DNA from: Flaveria trinervia
Taxonomy: Eukaryota > Streptophyta > Magnoliopsida > Asterales > Asteraceae
Assembly: GCA_025506515.1 (NCBI GenBank)
Contig: CM046444.1
Span: 68,737,068-68,801,067, forward strand
Length of the DNA: 64,000 bases
Direction of reading: 5' to 3'
Part shown: one piece after another, positions 23,182 to 34,300 of the stretch
How the letters are laid out: every line of letters starts with the position of its first letter
How positions within the stretch are numbered: position 1 is the first letter of the stretch
Position numbers and translations under genes: made by a program
Notes under the pieces: generated by a model
The model's input: only the letters and a program-made list of their open reading frames with translations
Told to the model about the DNA's origin: nothing
Database searches by the model: none

Positions 23182-23894
23182 TGTTAGGACCGTGTATGTA
23201 GAGAGTACTAACTGATTCTACGTTTATACTGGATCAAATAGTGCGGAATCCTATTTGATTGGTTATCCAATCGGTGAGAACGATAACCTGGTCCATATAA
23301 GATTGAACTAAACGTTAAGAACGAGTAGGAATCGATTAGGAACGAACTATGAACTTGGATAGGCTGTTTGGGATGCTTTGGACGCTAGGGATTTTGTGTA
23401 TGCGTAATATCTCTCAAAGTGTTTTGTTTTTCTACAAATTAGGTGGTATTTATTGGTTAGTGGTTTCCATTCATACGACTGAACCATTAGCATGGTTCAA
23501 TCGTGCGACTGAATCATGCGATTGATCCATACGCACGACCAAAGGTTCAATCGTGCGACTGAGTAAATCTTAAATATCAATCATAAGACTGATCCAGTCT
23601 CCTGGTTCAGTCGTGTGACTGGTCCGTAAGCATGATATATCATGCGTATGGTCCATAAGTATGGGCCATTAGCATGAATACTCATCCGACTAGGATGAAC
23701 ACATTACTCAATCATTATTGACTTAGAATTGTATCCACAACCTCAAACCTATATAAGAAGTTCATACATATGAATTAAAGATAAGTAAACATCAAAGCAT
23801 AAATCATATGTCATTACTTCATCACATTACACATATATAAGAAATGAAAGACTTTTACATTTAAGCACATAAACTTGGTACAGATGTATCTACA
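23182..23894 (-). repeat. 5' LTR of element C
   Basis: The plus strand runs from TGTTAGGACC to GTATCTACA, 713 bp, followed by the target duplication TATTC. It is 28 bp longer than the 3' LTR, with visible substitutions, so the insertion is not recent. The CAGTCG-type motif block lies at about 23460-23700. Confidence 0.92.
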
Positions 23895-24598
23895 TATTCC
23901 CGACTTCTCTATAACCTTTGGGTCTAATACCAGTTTGTCAAACCCTAGGCTCAAATAGATGCGTGGAATCCTTTATTGACATTCAACGCGTGGAAACATG
24001 GCGTAAAGAACCAAAAAACGAATGTATTCACTCAATAAGATTCGAGAATAGAATTAAAGTGGTAGAATAAATGCATTTACACTCAAAACCAGAAACAAAA
24101 TATGGGATCAGTTTATTACAAGTGAAGTAAAGGTAACACTACTAAGTAAACAAAATTTCATAAATCACAATCAAAATTGTGTAACTATTGATTGGTGCAT
24201 CAAAATCATAAAACAACAATAGATTTTGTGTGGATAGTTATTTGCACTACATAACAACCTCCATTGCTATAAAGTTTTGATTCTCAAGCCTTTTAAACAC
24301 GCTCATAAATCAATCTTATAAAATCGAAGTATAAACTTCATTGCAATCATAATATATAATCACAAATGGATATATTATGTTTTCATTAAATCAAACCCAA
24401 TACGTAATACGAAACCACATGAATGACCCTTGAAATCAACTCACTTCTACCCAAAACTTATCCAGAACACTCCACAACCAACTTAAAAAAATCTTGTCTT
24501 AAAAAGCCACTATGTTAATGCAAATGACAACTATCGATGCATAGGATCCTTTATTGACCTTCAACACAAGTGTAACACCCCAAAAAGTTAAAACGAGT
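23895..24598. other. Spacer between elements C and B2
   Basis: No gene is seen. It holds a second copy of the dispersed repeat (24371-24570) and a partial third copy of its end (23955-24000), then TGTAACACCCC at 24571. The left part was contiguous with 17986 before element C inserted. Confidence 0.6.
24371..24570. repeat. Dispersed repeat copy 2, ending at TGTAACACCCC
   Basis: Matches 8945-9156 along its whole length with scattered changes and small indels; both copies lead into TGT(C/A)ACACCCC. Confidence 0.75.
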
Positions 24599-25287
24599 TG
24601 TTGATACATATGTAGCTAGATTTGGATCTTAATGTAATATGTCTTGAATGTCTTATGCGTATGTAATGCTTGGGTATTTAATGAAATGAGAATGTTTGGT
24701 TGTAATTTATAATGTTTAATATTTCATTAATGAGTGGTGTAACGCATATTGACTAGATTATATAGGTTTGTGATTGTTTGAATTGATAATGCATAATGTT
24801 ATAATAATGAATACATTCAAACTTGGTTAAGTGAAGTTCTCATGCGTCCGACTGAACCATGCGCCCCAATAGTGGTCATGCGTCCGAATGGCCATGCAAC
24901 TGAGTGTCCATGCGCCTAAATAGTCCATACGCCTAAACAACTTCATGCGACTGACTCAGTCGGACGACTGAACACTCAGTCGTGCGAATGGATCAACCGC
25001 ATAGCTCAATCACACGAATGAACCATGCAAATGGTTCAGTCGCACGAATGAGTAACCCTAACCTATAAATACCACCTAATTTGTGGAAAAACGGTAGCAT
25101 CATACACACTTCGACTCCAGACGTACCCTAGCCATCCAGAGACCTCTAATATCATACTCCAAGTTCATATATCGCAGTCTACGTGCGTTCTCACTGATTG
25201 GATCACTAATCAAATAGGATTCTGCACTATTTGGTTCGGTATACGCGTTAATTAGTTAGTACATCATCTAGTACACAGTCCTTAACA
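24599..25287 (+). repeat. 5' LTR of element B2
   Basis: TGTTGATACATATG...CAGTCCTTAACA, 689 bp. It is similar to the C LTR along its length, most clearly in the last 100 bp. It holds a CAGTCG/CGACTG motif field (24835-25055) and a TATA box at 25064-25071. The partner LTR is outside the window. Confidence 0.85.
25064..25071 (+). promoter_or_regulatory. TATA box in LTR of element B2
   Basis: TATAAATA about 220 bp before the LTR end, directly after the motif field. Confidence 0.65.
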
Positions 25288-25289
25288 TG

Positions 25290-25301
25290 TGGTATGAGAG
25301 C
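25290..25301 (+). other. Primer binding site of element B2
   Basis: TGGTATGAGAGC, one mismatch to the Met-tRNA copia site, two bases after the LTR. Confidence 0.85.
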
Positions 25302-25624
25302 TTTGGCTCTTGATTGCGTGTTGATTCAATCGTTTGTTATACAAAAATTGTTTTTTTTTCACTAAAAACACAATATTTTTGTGTCACATGGTGTCTTAGA
25401 CGTCTCCTGACCAAAAAGTTTAGTTTTTCACGCATACGGCAATTCGTACGACTGAGAACCCATTCAGACTGTTCAACCGCATTAGTTCATTCGGCCAACT
25501 GACTCATCCGTATTAGTTCAGTCGCACGATTGAACCATTCGCCTAGTTCAATCGCCCGAATAAGCCCAATCACATATGTTTATTCGCACACATAAATAGT
25601 TTGTTTAATAGTAAAGTTAAGAGA
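25302..25624 (+). other. Leader of element B2
   Basis: Non-coding. 25430-25575 carries several CAGTCG/CGACTG-type motifs as in the LTR. Confidence 0.6.
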
Positions 25625-28435
25625 AATGGAGGACCAGTTTTCAGCATACATAGCAAGTAGAGACACTCGCATTCAGAATCTACTACTGTTGGAGAACGAA
25701 GTGGGAATTCATAATAAACCCCCGAAGCTATGACATTAGACGACTACCCACAATGGAAGCAACATTTTGAAATCTACTTAAATGGAGTACGTACAAATTT
25801 GTGGGAGGCAATAGAGTCAGGGTACATCATGCCAGTAGGAGCTGATGGTGTCAAGCTTACATTAAGTGCCATGTCTGATGCACAAAAGGTGAAACACAAT
25901 GCTAAAAGAAAGTCTACGCTTTGCTTACCCAGTCTATTTCGAATGATATCTTTCATCAGTACTCGGAATACACTCAAGTAAAGAAACTATGGGATGCGTT
26001 GGAGTAGAGGTATGACGGAAATGCCTCACTCAAGGCCATTAAGGCCAAAGCTTTGAAGAAGGAGTTTGACAATTTTTCTTCAATGGGAAAGGAAGGCCTG
26101 GACGACGTTATCGACAGATTCTACCACTTGATGAGCGAGATGCACACTCATGGAGTAACTACGTCGATGGAGGATAAGGTATCCAACTTTGCAGATGGAC
26201 TACCAGAGAAATGGGTTTCCTTCGTTTCAAATCTCAAACAGAATAGGATGCTCTCGAAGTTAGATATAAATGACTTCATTCTAAAACTGAGAGAGGAGGA
26301 GCTTAGGATGAAGTATAGAGCCCAAAAGGCCAACTATGATCAGAATCCGGCACTTTACAACACGACTCACAGGCCAAGACATCTGGAGCACCACTGGAGA
26401 CTGCCTTCGTCTCAAGCTCAGCAAGTCTAGCACAAGCATCTACTTCGGGGCCCGAAACGTTAGGGTCATCTGGTACCCAGTATATTATACCTAAAGCCAA
26501 TGCAGCAAAATTGAAGACCGATAACTTCGGTAACGTGACTGTTGAGGTGGCCAGAGAACACATGGATCTCTTAGCTACTATAGTCCACTCCTATGATGGA
26601 CTAATTGCTAGAAAGATAGGAAATTGCCACCTGGCAGATGAGGATTATGAACAGGTGGATTAGATGGAGTTGGAACGAATGGATATTATGTGGGAACTGG
26701 CAAGTGCTGTCCGACAAGCTAAGACGTTTGTCAAAAAGACTGGACAGAACTTGGTTGCAACCAAGGACACGACTTTTGGCTTCGACAAGTCAAAGGTCAC
26801 CTGTTTCAACTGTGGTGAGAAGGGACACTTCAAACGGGAGTGTGTGAAGCCAAAGAAGACTGGTAATGGCAATCCTTTCTGTCCTTTAATTGTCAGGACA
26901 AAGCCACATCTGGTAGTTCTACTTTAGCAAGCAAGGACCCTAAAGCCTTGACTGCTAACGAGGATGAAGGACAGGATTGGAGCTTTCGGTTCGTCACACC
27001 GGGAGAGTCCAACATAGCTAGTGTGGAGGACATAGATGACGATTCTGCCAGTGAGGGAGATATAGCAGTAGAGCTTACGATGTCCAATTCTGAAGACACT
27101 ACTCCTTTGGTCAAACACCTTCCTGAAGAAGAACAATCTACATCCATGTCAGAATCACCAAGACCAGAGAAAACAGATTCTGCACACATGGCTGATTCCT
27201 CTTCAATATCTCAGGTAAGTACTACTGACCAGTTATTTAATAATCATGCTTGTTCTGACTGTAATAAATTTAGAGAAAGCATAGATTTAAAAATTTCTAG
27301 GTTATTAAATCATAATGATAGCCTAGTAAAGGATTTGCAACTATGCACTGAAGCTAATAGAGTTTTAAAACAAAATGAGCACAGTTACAAGGAAAAGATA
27401 GACCTTTTGAACAAACAACTTTGGGAAATAGAAGTGGTTGCCTTTAACCAAGCTAATGATATTAGGTACTATCTTAAATCCCTATAAGACACTAAGAAGC
27501 AGAAAGCAGTTTTAGAAGTAGATGTAAACTCCTTAAAACAAAAACTACACAGTTGGACAAGCTCATCACATATTGTCCAACACTTAGTGAGAGAGAGAAA
27601 CAATGGGGAAGGATTGGGATACAAAGTGGTTTCGCCACCACCTGAGACCTTGGTGAACACCAAAAGTAAACCAATTAATAATAACCCCATCAAGGATCAT
27701 GTGGTGACCACTCCTCTTGTTAGCAATCCAAATACCACAAGTAAATCAATTGAATCTAGCACTAAACAAAAGGAGTCCACTTCAAAGGCAAAAGGAAAGA
27801 TGCCTTGTGTTAACCTGGAAATAGAGTTTGAAAAGGTCAATTTAATGTCAGGTTCAAACAAAGTCAAATCAGAACCCAAAAGGACTATTAACCTAATCAA
27901 TCACTTGTATCATGTCAAAGTCCAGGTAAACAAGAAATGAAAGATGTAAAACCAGGTAAGGCAATTAAGTTTATAAAACCGATCATACATCTAACAAAGA
28001 AGTGTCTCAATCGAAACAAAATAAGGTCATCCGTGTGACACCTACATCTCCACAAAAACAAATTAACCGTATAGTTGAAAGCAGATCTTGCTACAATTGT
28101 GGAGAGTACGGTGAAATTGTCCTTATTATCAAACACCGAGGGGGAAAGTTGAACTTCCTGCATCTAAAACTAGACCTTTTAAGAGGAACTCAGTGAAGCC
28201 TCCTAAAACAGATAGTGATCCAAAGTTCAACCCATCAGCCAGTTGTCTGTTTATCACAACAGGCCTTACACAAAGCTGGCCTATGGAAGAAAAATCCGCC
28301 TCAGCGTCTAAAAATGAGGACAAACAGAAATTTGAGCTTCCCTCAACCTCAAATGGTCAATGGATTGAGTTGATGTTGTGTGATGCCTCGGGGAAACCCA
28401 AGCCAGTGAAGGCTTGGGTTCCTAACATGAACTAA
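25625..28435 (+). pseudogene. Element B2 gag, frameshifted
   Basis: The start MEDQFSAYIASRDTR at 25625 is followed by a frameshift near 25730 and the Gag domain (DDYPQWKQHFEIYLNG, then ALKKEFDNFSSMGKEGLDD and DGLPEKWVSFVSNLKQ near 26050-26240). A CCHC knuckle CFNCGEKGHFKREC lies near 26808-26850. After it come an acidic Ser-rich part (26948-27190) and a coiled-coil-like part (27260-27480). A second, damaged knuckle (CYNCGEYGE) lies near 28090. The ORF ends KAWVPNMN and TAA at 28433-28435, matching the gag ends in A and D. At least five frameshifts or stops are present. Confidence 0.85.
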
Positions 28436-28488
28436 TGTTTTCATTGAATGTGCAGCGTGTTCGCTATAGTGCTGAGACTAACACGTGA

Positions 28489-29086
28489 ATTGTAGATAGC
28501 GGAGCATCCACGAACATGATGGGGAACATAGCTCTCTTATCAAACGTCAGACAAATCCAAGGAGGGCATGTTTCATTTGCTGGAAACAAAGGCGGGTATA
28601 TCACAGCCCAAGGAGAAGTGAAAAAACAGAAAGTTAAGTTTGACAACGTAAACTATGTCGTACAATTACAAAATAACTTACGTTCTATTTCTCAAATATG
28701 TGATAAAGGCTTCAAAGTAGTCTTTGACAACAAGAAGTGCTACGTTCTGAAGAAGGACTACGTGATCTCGGAGGACCAAGTTTTAATGTCAGCTTCAAGA
28801 TATAATGATCTTTATTTTTGGATCTTTCAAAGGCCTCCACAACGGATCGTGAAGTTCAGTGCTTCTTGTCCAAAGCTATTGAGAAGGATTCCATCTCCTG
28901 GTATAGGAGAATGGGACACATAAATCCAAGGAATATGAATCACTTGATCTAGAACGATCTAGTGAGGGGAGTGAACGTCAAAAACTTCCAACTCTCGGAT
29001 TTCTGAGTTGCGTGCAAGAAGGGCAAACAGACAAGAAGTCTCATAAGGAAAAGAAAGTTCATTCCATAGAACTACCTCTTGAGCTT
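28489..29086 (+). pseudogene. Element B2 protease and GAG-pre-integrase domain
   Basis: The protease motif IVDSGASTNMMGN starts at 28489; the preceding codon is TGA where Trp is expected. Then come NNLRSISQICDKGFKVVF and the GAG-pre-integrase segment YRRMGHINPRNMNHLI with CKKGKQTRS near 29005-29040. One frameshift lies near 28810-28900 and stops near 28950 and 29000. Element H is inserted after 29086. Confidence 0.82.
29082..29086. other. Left target-site duplication of element H
   Basis: AGCTT here and AGCCT at 41740-41744, 4 of 5 identical. One later substitution explains the difference; the right copy fits the B2 reading frame. Confidence 0.75.
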
Positions 29087-30756
29087 TGATGTGCTACAAA
29101 GTATATATAAAAGTCCTATCAAAAGCACATCAATTATTCCTTAATATCTTCCTTAAAATGATGAAAATGTACTTAAAAGTCTTAAATTGTGTTTTCAGGT
29201 GTTTAAAAGGGCAAGTTGGACAAAATAAGCATATTTAGCAAGAAATTGAGGTAATCTGAGCTTTGGATTCCAAGCATGGGGCCGTGCCTCTTTAAGTACG
29301 CCCCCATGCTTTGCCAGAAACACACCCCGTGCTAAATTAAGACACCCTCGTGTTTGGACATCTGACGGGACAAAAAGTACTTTTCCCTAAAAGTAGACAC
29401 GGGGTCGTGCCTTTTAGGCACGGGGCCGTGCCCCACCTCTAACACGGGGCCGTGCCCCATTTAGCACGGGGTCATGCCCGACACAACCTGCATGTAGGAG
29501 CCGACCAACTTTCGTATTTAGGCATGGGGCCGTGCTTAAACACTCCGGAAAGCCTATAAATAGAATCCTAAGTTCACCATTTTTGATAAGCTTTGGTGGG
29601 AGAGTTACTCTGCAAAACTCTCTCAGGAATCAAGACTTCAAGATCATTTGGAGGCTCGGGAGGTGCATACAACATTTGAAAGAAGCTCGGAATTGTCTAA
29701 ACACCATCCATTGTGGATTATCGGTTTGATTGTTCCATTTCACCGATGATTACATATCTATCTTCTTTGTTATATGTTGTTATGTTCAAGCTCATTATGA
29801 GCTAAACTCTTTTTATCATCCTAATCAGATGAAACTTATGTCATTTGTGATGACCTAATGGTGTGATAAATATTATGTTAATGTTATGGTGGTCTTGGGA
29901 AAACTATTGATGGGTAGCATCTACATTTGAACGGGAAGTTATGAATTTATGGTTTGTGATTGTAGTCGTCATACAAAGTTGAAAAACCGTATGATTAACT
30001 TTCATTCCCAAAACCGGTGTTCATTATAAATCCATGGCTAATGAACTAGAAATGGTTATTAGAAATCATATCTCTTTAACTTTCTGATCATTTGCGGGTT
30101 CCCTTTTATTTTTTCGGAAACTTCAGTAATTGTTACGGTTTTCTAAAATTAATGGTATGTTAGGAAGGAAACTGATCAACTCTCTTTTTGACATTAATTT
30201 ATGTTTTCAGAAATCATATGTCAAATAGGTCACAAAAGATTTACCTACGTTACTAGGGCTTTGATCTGAGCAGTAAAACTCAGCCTGACAGGATCAAGTC
30301 ACTACGGCAACAGGATAGACGAGAAATCACACCAGCTCATCTTTATAAACATTAACATAATTACATTAATCCATATCTTTAAATCACACCACCAATATAT
30401 CACGATTACATAAGTGGAATCTAATTAGGATGATAACTTTTATTCCCTGGTTTTAAATCCAAACGCTTCAAATCTTAGTTTACTTTCTTTCTATTATTGT
30501 TTATTTTAATCCTAAAATCTTTCTATACAAATTATCATTTTCTATAACAAAAACCAAATTTGATAGGCAAACATCAAGTTTGTTGAGTAGGCTAGGTGTG
30601 TCCACAGATTGATACTCAGTTCTTACCACACTATATTACCACACGACAGGTACACTGCCTTTTGTGTGTGTGATTTAGTATTAGTAATAACCAATTAAAA
30701 CTGAATCTGTGCAATAAATCTATATCAAAATATATATACTATCCGCACACCCATCA
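29087..30756 (+). repeat. 5' LTR of element H
   Basis: TGATGTGCTAC...CACCCATCA, 1670 bp. It contains a field of CACGGGGCCGTGCC motifs (29271-29540), a TATA box at 29555-29562 and the AT-rich downstream part. Confidence 0.93.
29555..29562 (+). promoter_or_regulatory. TATA box in 5' LTR of element H
   Basis: CCTATAAATAG directly after the GC-rich motif field; the same box is at 40542-40549 in the 3' LTR. Confidence 0.7.
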
Positions 30757-30762
30757 AGTTTT

Positions 30763-30780
30763 TGGCGCTGTTGCCAGGGA
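30763..30780 (+). other. Primer binding site of element H
   Basis: TGGCGCTGTTGCCAGGGA, two transitions from the Asp-tRNA type site TGGCGCCGTTGCCGGGGA that Athila-group elements use, 6 bp after the LTR. Confidence 0.8.
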
Positions 30781-30953
30781 CACAAGACAGTTTGAAAGAC
30801 AAACTAAATTTTTGACTATCTTTTATATAACTTGTTAATATATTTTTGTTTAAACTTCATTTTTATTTTTAGGTAGTTTGCCCTAGTTAGTTTAGTTACT
30901 TTTGCCTGATTCATTTTAAGCCTTAGTTAGTTTATGCTTCTTTAAGTTAGTGT

Positions 30954-32741
30954 ATGTCCGACTCGTCTAGTTCTGAACTTGTTCCGCCTCTTTCGGAACC
31001 CGAACAACTTTTCCGTCAAAGATTGCGCAAAAGATCACAACAAACTGCACCAGTCATTGAAGAAGACATTTTGGAAGATACACCCTCCGAAGAAGAGGCT
31101 AACCAGGCGAGAAAATGAAGATGACACACTATGCCACACCGTCAATAGATGGTTGTGAGTCTAGTGTTGTGCAACCAGCAATACGGCCAACAATTTTGAG
31201 ATTAAGTCTAGTATTATCCAACTCGTAGAAAACTCTGTTCAGTTCCATGGGTTACAAGATGAAGATCCTAATGCTCACATATCACGATTCCTTCGTATCT
31301 GTGCAACCTTCAAAATCAATAACTGTTCAGACGATGCCATTCGACTAAGACTTTTTCCATTTTCACTTCGAGGCTGAGCCACCGATTGGCTTGATTCACT
31401 TCCGCCAAGTTCCATCACCACATGGGCGGAAATGGCTGAACAATTCCTTTTGAAATACTTTCCACCCGATGGCACTGCCAAACTAAGAAGCAACATCACA
31501 AGTTTTTGCCAGGACGACAATGAATCATTACACGCATCATGGGAGAGATATAAAAGTCTCCTTCGGAGATGCCCACATCACGGACTTGATCTGTGGCTGC
31601 AGTGTCAAACCTTTTACCATGCAATCAGCGGAGCCCACAAGAAAGCGGTAGACCAAAGTGCGGGAGGAGATTTTGGAAGTGTCATGCCAACAGAAGCATA
31701 CTAAGCCTTAGAAAGAGCAGCTAAGAAGAGCTTTGCTTACAATCCTTTAAGAACCAAACCTAGTTCTAAAGGTATTCATCAAGTAGACTCTGAAACCCTA
31801 ATTGTAGCCCAATTAGAAGCTCTAACCAAGAAATTCGAACAATTGCAAAGCGAGCTAAGAAAAACTCCAACACGATGCAACTCATGTGGAAATTCACAAT
31901 AGACCAACAAATGCCCACAAGGCATTATGATGGTTGAAAATGTTGACTACGTAGGAGGCCCAGACAACTCATACAACAACAACTCAAATTGGAGAAGCAA
32001 CTCGAATTACAGAGATGCTGGTAGTAACCAACAATCATCTGGATTCAACCGAAGGCCACCTTACCAACAACAAAAATCACCATACCAAGGTCCAAGCAGT
32101 AGTAACCAAGACCGTGGAGCATCATCAATGGAAGACTTATTGCAGCAGTTGTTGTTAACCACACAAGCCACAGATGAGTACATTCGGAAATCTGATCGAA
32201 GAAATGAGGAGAGGTTCCAAAGAATGAAGCTGACATCAAAAGTAACAAAGCATCATTGCAAACAATAGAGCACCAAGTAGGTCAAATAGCACAACAGCTA
32301 TCTGAAAGACCTCAAGGAGCTTTGCCCAGCAACACTGTAACAAACCTTAATGCTCAAGTCAAAGCCATCACCACCAATAGTGGCAAAACCACTCAAGGTG
32401 ATGCACCCACATTACAACCCATCCTTGAAGAGGTAGAAACTGAAACTCCAAGTAATGCGAGTGATAAGCAAAAGCATCCTGTTGTTATTGAAGAACCAGC
32501 CAAGAAATACATTCCACTACCACCTTATGTTCGACCACCACCTTATGTTCCACCACCTCTATATCCAGGACGTTTGAGGCAACAAAGAATGGATGCACAA
32601 TATGGCAAATTCCTTGGGTTGTTTAAGCAACTCCATATCAATCTGCCCTTGGTGGAGGCCTTAGCACAAATGCCAAACTACGCTAAGTTTCTAAAAGGTG
32701 TCTTGTCAAACAAAATGAACTGGAAGAGTTATCACATGTAG
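30954..32741 (+). pseudogene. Element H gag
   Basis: The ATG at 30954 begins MSDSSSSELVPPLSEPEQLF. The Retrotrans_gag domain is readable as VENSVQFHGLQDEDPNAHIS (near 31230), DDAIRLRLFPFSLRG, stop, then WLDSLPPSSITTWAEMAEQF and KYFPPDGTAKLRSNI near 31390-31490. A Cys pair CNSCGNSQ lies near 31880. The rest is Asn/Ser/Gln-rich and then Pro-rich (YVRPPPYVPPPLYPG near 32520-32570). In-frame stops near 31120, 31375 and 31700 and frameshifts at 31905 and 32265 break it. Confidence 0.85.
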
Positions 32742-32743
32742 TT

Positions 32744-33189
32744 TTGAATGAGGAATGCTCCGTAGTCCTTCAAAACAAACTACCTCAAAAGATGACTAAT
32801 CCAGGAAGTTTCACCATACCTTGCCTAATAGGAAATCTTTTTGTTAGTAACGCGTTAGCTGATTTAGGTGCAAGCATTAACCTTATGCCTTATGCAGTTT
32901 TTGAAAAATTAAACCTAGGTGAACCTAGACCTACCCATATGAGTATCCAGTTAGCTGACCGTTCTGTCAAATATCCAAGGGGCATCATTGAAAATCTCTT
33001 AGTTAAAATTGACAAATTCGTATTTCCCGTTGATTTTGTGATCCTTGACATGGATGAAGACAAAAAGGTTCCCTTATACTAGGTCGACCTTTCTTAGCGA
33101 CTGCTCGAGCTCTCATTGATGTTTGTACAGGCAAACTCACGCTTACGGTAGATGAGGAGGAAGTAACTTTCGACATCGGCCATCTATGA
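32744..33189 (+). pseudogene. Element H protease
   Basis: Aspartic protease of the Athila type. The active-site region reads ALADLGASINLMPYAVF near 32845-32905, where the Asp-Leu-Gly-Ala form replaces the common DTGA; this is usual in the Athila group. It ends with VILDMDEDKKVP and, after a frameshift near 33080, LGRPFLATARALIDVCTGKL. Confidence 0.85.
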
Positions 33190-33690
33190 ACACCCTACGA
33201 CTCACTCTGTTACGTTGATGCTTGCGATTCGATCATAAGTTGTCATTTGGAGAAAACTCTTCAAAATGAAGCTTGCAACACTCAACTAATAGAAGTCCAA
33301 ATCACTGAACTCGTTTGTGAGAACCAAATCATTCAAGAACTTGAAGTTGATGAAACAACACTTCATCAAGAAGCATTTGAGATCATTGAGCAAGACCTAG
33401 AACCAAAAGCCAAACCTTCTATAGAAGACCCTCCAATTTTAGAGCTCAAAGAACTTCCATCTCATCTCGAATACGCTTTTCTCGAAAACACAACTCAACT
33501 TCCTATCATAATCTCATCCGCCTTATCAATTGATGAGAAGAACAAGTTGCTCAATGTACTCAAGGCACACAAACGAGCAATTGCATGGAAAATCATGGAC
33601 ATCAAGGGAATCAATCCATCCTTTTGCACTCATAAAATATTAATGGAGTAGAACTTCAAATCCGTCATTCAACCTCAAAGACGTTTAAAC
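33190..33690 (+). pseudogene. Element H protease-RT linker
   Basis: An open stretch of 134 codons (33247-33651), Glu-rich, ends with KAHKRAIAWKIMDIKGINPS and FCTHKILME, the segment normally found just before RT in Athila-type Pol. A TAG at 33649-33651 stops it where Glu or Gln would be expected. Confidence 0.75.
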
Positions 33691-34300
33691 ACGAGCATGC
33701 AAGAAGTAGTGAAGAAAGAAGTAATCAAACTGCTAGATGCTGGTTTGATTTACCCTATTTCTGATTCAACTTGGGTTAGTCCCGTCCAAGTTGTTCCCAA
33801 GAAAGGAGGAATGACTGTTGTAACTAACGAGAAGAATGAGCTTATTTCCACTCGTACGGTCACCGGATGGAGAGTTTGCATAGACTATCGCAAACTCAAT
33901 GACGCCACAAGGAAAGATCACTTCCCTCTTCCTTTCATTGATCAAATGCTTGAGCGATTATCTGGAAAAATGTTCTATTGTTTCCTGGATGGTTTCTCAG
34001 GATATTTTCAAATCCCTATTGCTCCCGAAGACCAAGAGAAGACAACATTCACCTGTCCATATGGCACATTTGCTTATCGGTGAATGCCCTTTGGATTATG
34101 TAATGCTCCTGCTACATTTCAAAGATGCATGGTAGCAATATTTCATGACATGATTGAACACTCAATGGAAGTTTTCATGGATGATTTCTCCATCTTTGGA
34201 AACAATTTGAGCAATGTCTTGAAAATCTGGAAAAATGCTGGTTAGATGTGAAGATTTTAACCTTGTTTTAAACTGGGAAAAGTGCCACTTTATGCATGTC
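33691..34300 (+). pseudogene. Element H reverse transcriptase, truncated
   Basis: RT motifs are in order: VVKKEVIKLLDAGLIYPISD, WVSPVQVVPKKGG, WRVCIDYRKLNDATRKDHF, LDGFSGYFQI, then TGA in place of the Arg of the conserved RMPFGL, GLCNAPATFQRCM, and the catalytic VFMDDFSIFG near 34175-34200. The thumb starts (NWEKCHFM near 34270) and then passes straight into integrase sequence. The domain is therefore cut and RNase H is absent. Confidence 0.88.

Larger units (their letters stand above)
17987..23894 (-). mobile_element. Element C: non-autonomous copia-like LTR retrotransposon carrying only an aORF
   Basis: The 5908-bp element has two LTRs (17987-18671 and 23182-23894), a primer site, a polypurine tract and a perfect 5-bp target duplication TATTC (17982-17986 and 23895-23899). 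Its LTR is of the same family as that of B2 (24599-25287): the last 100 bp and the primer-site flank are closely alike. The 4.5 kb interior has no recognisable protease, integrase, RT or RNase H. It holds a decayed aORF (18690-21932) like those of D and E and a 1.2 kb leader. It would have depended on enzymes of an autonomous relative such as B2. Confidence 0.9.
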
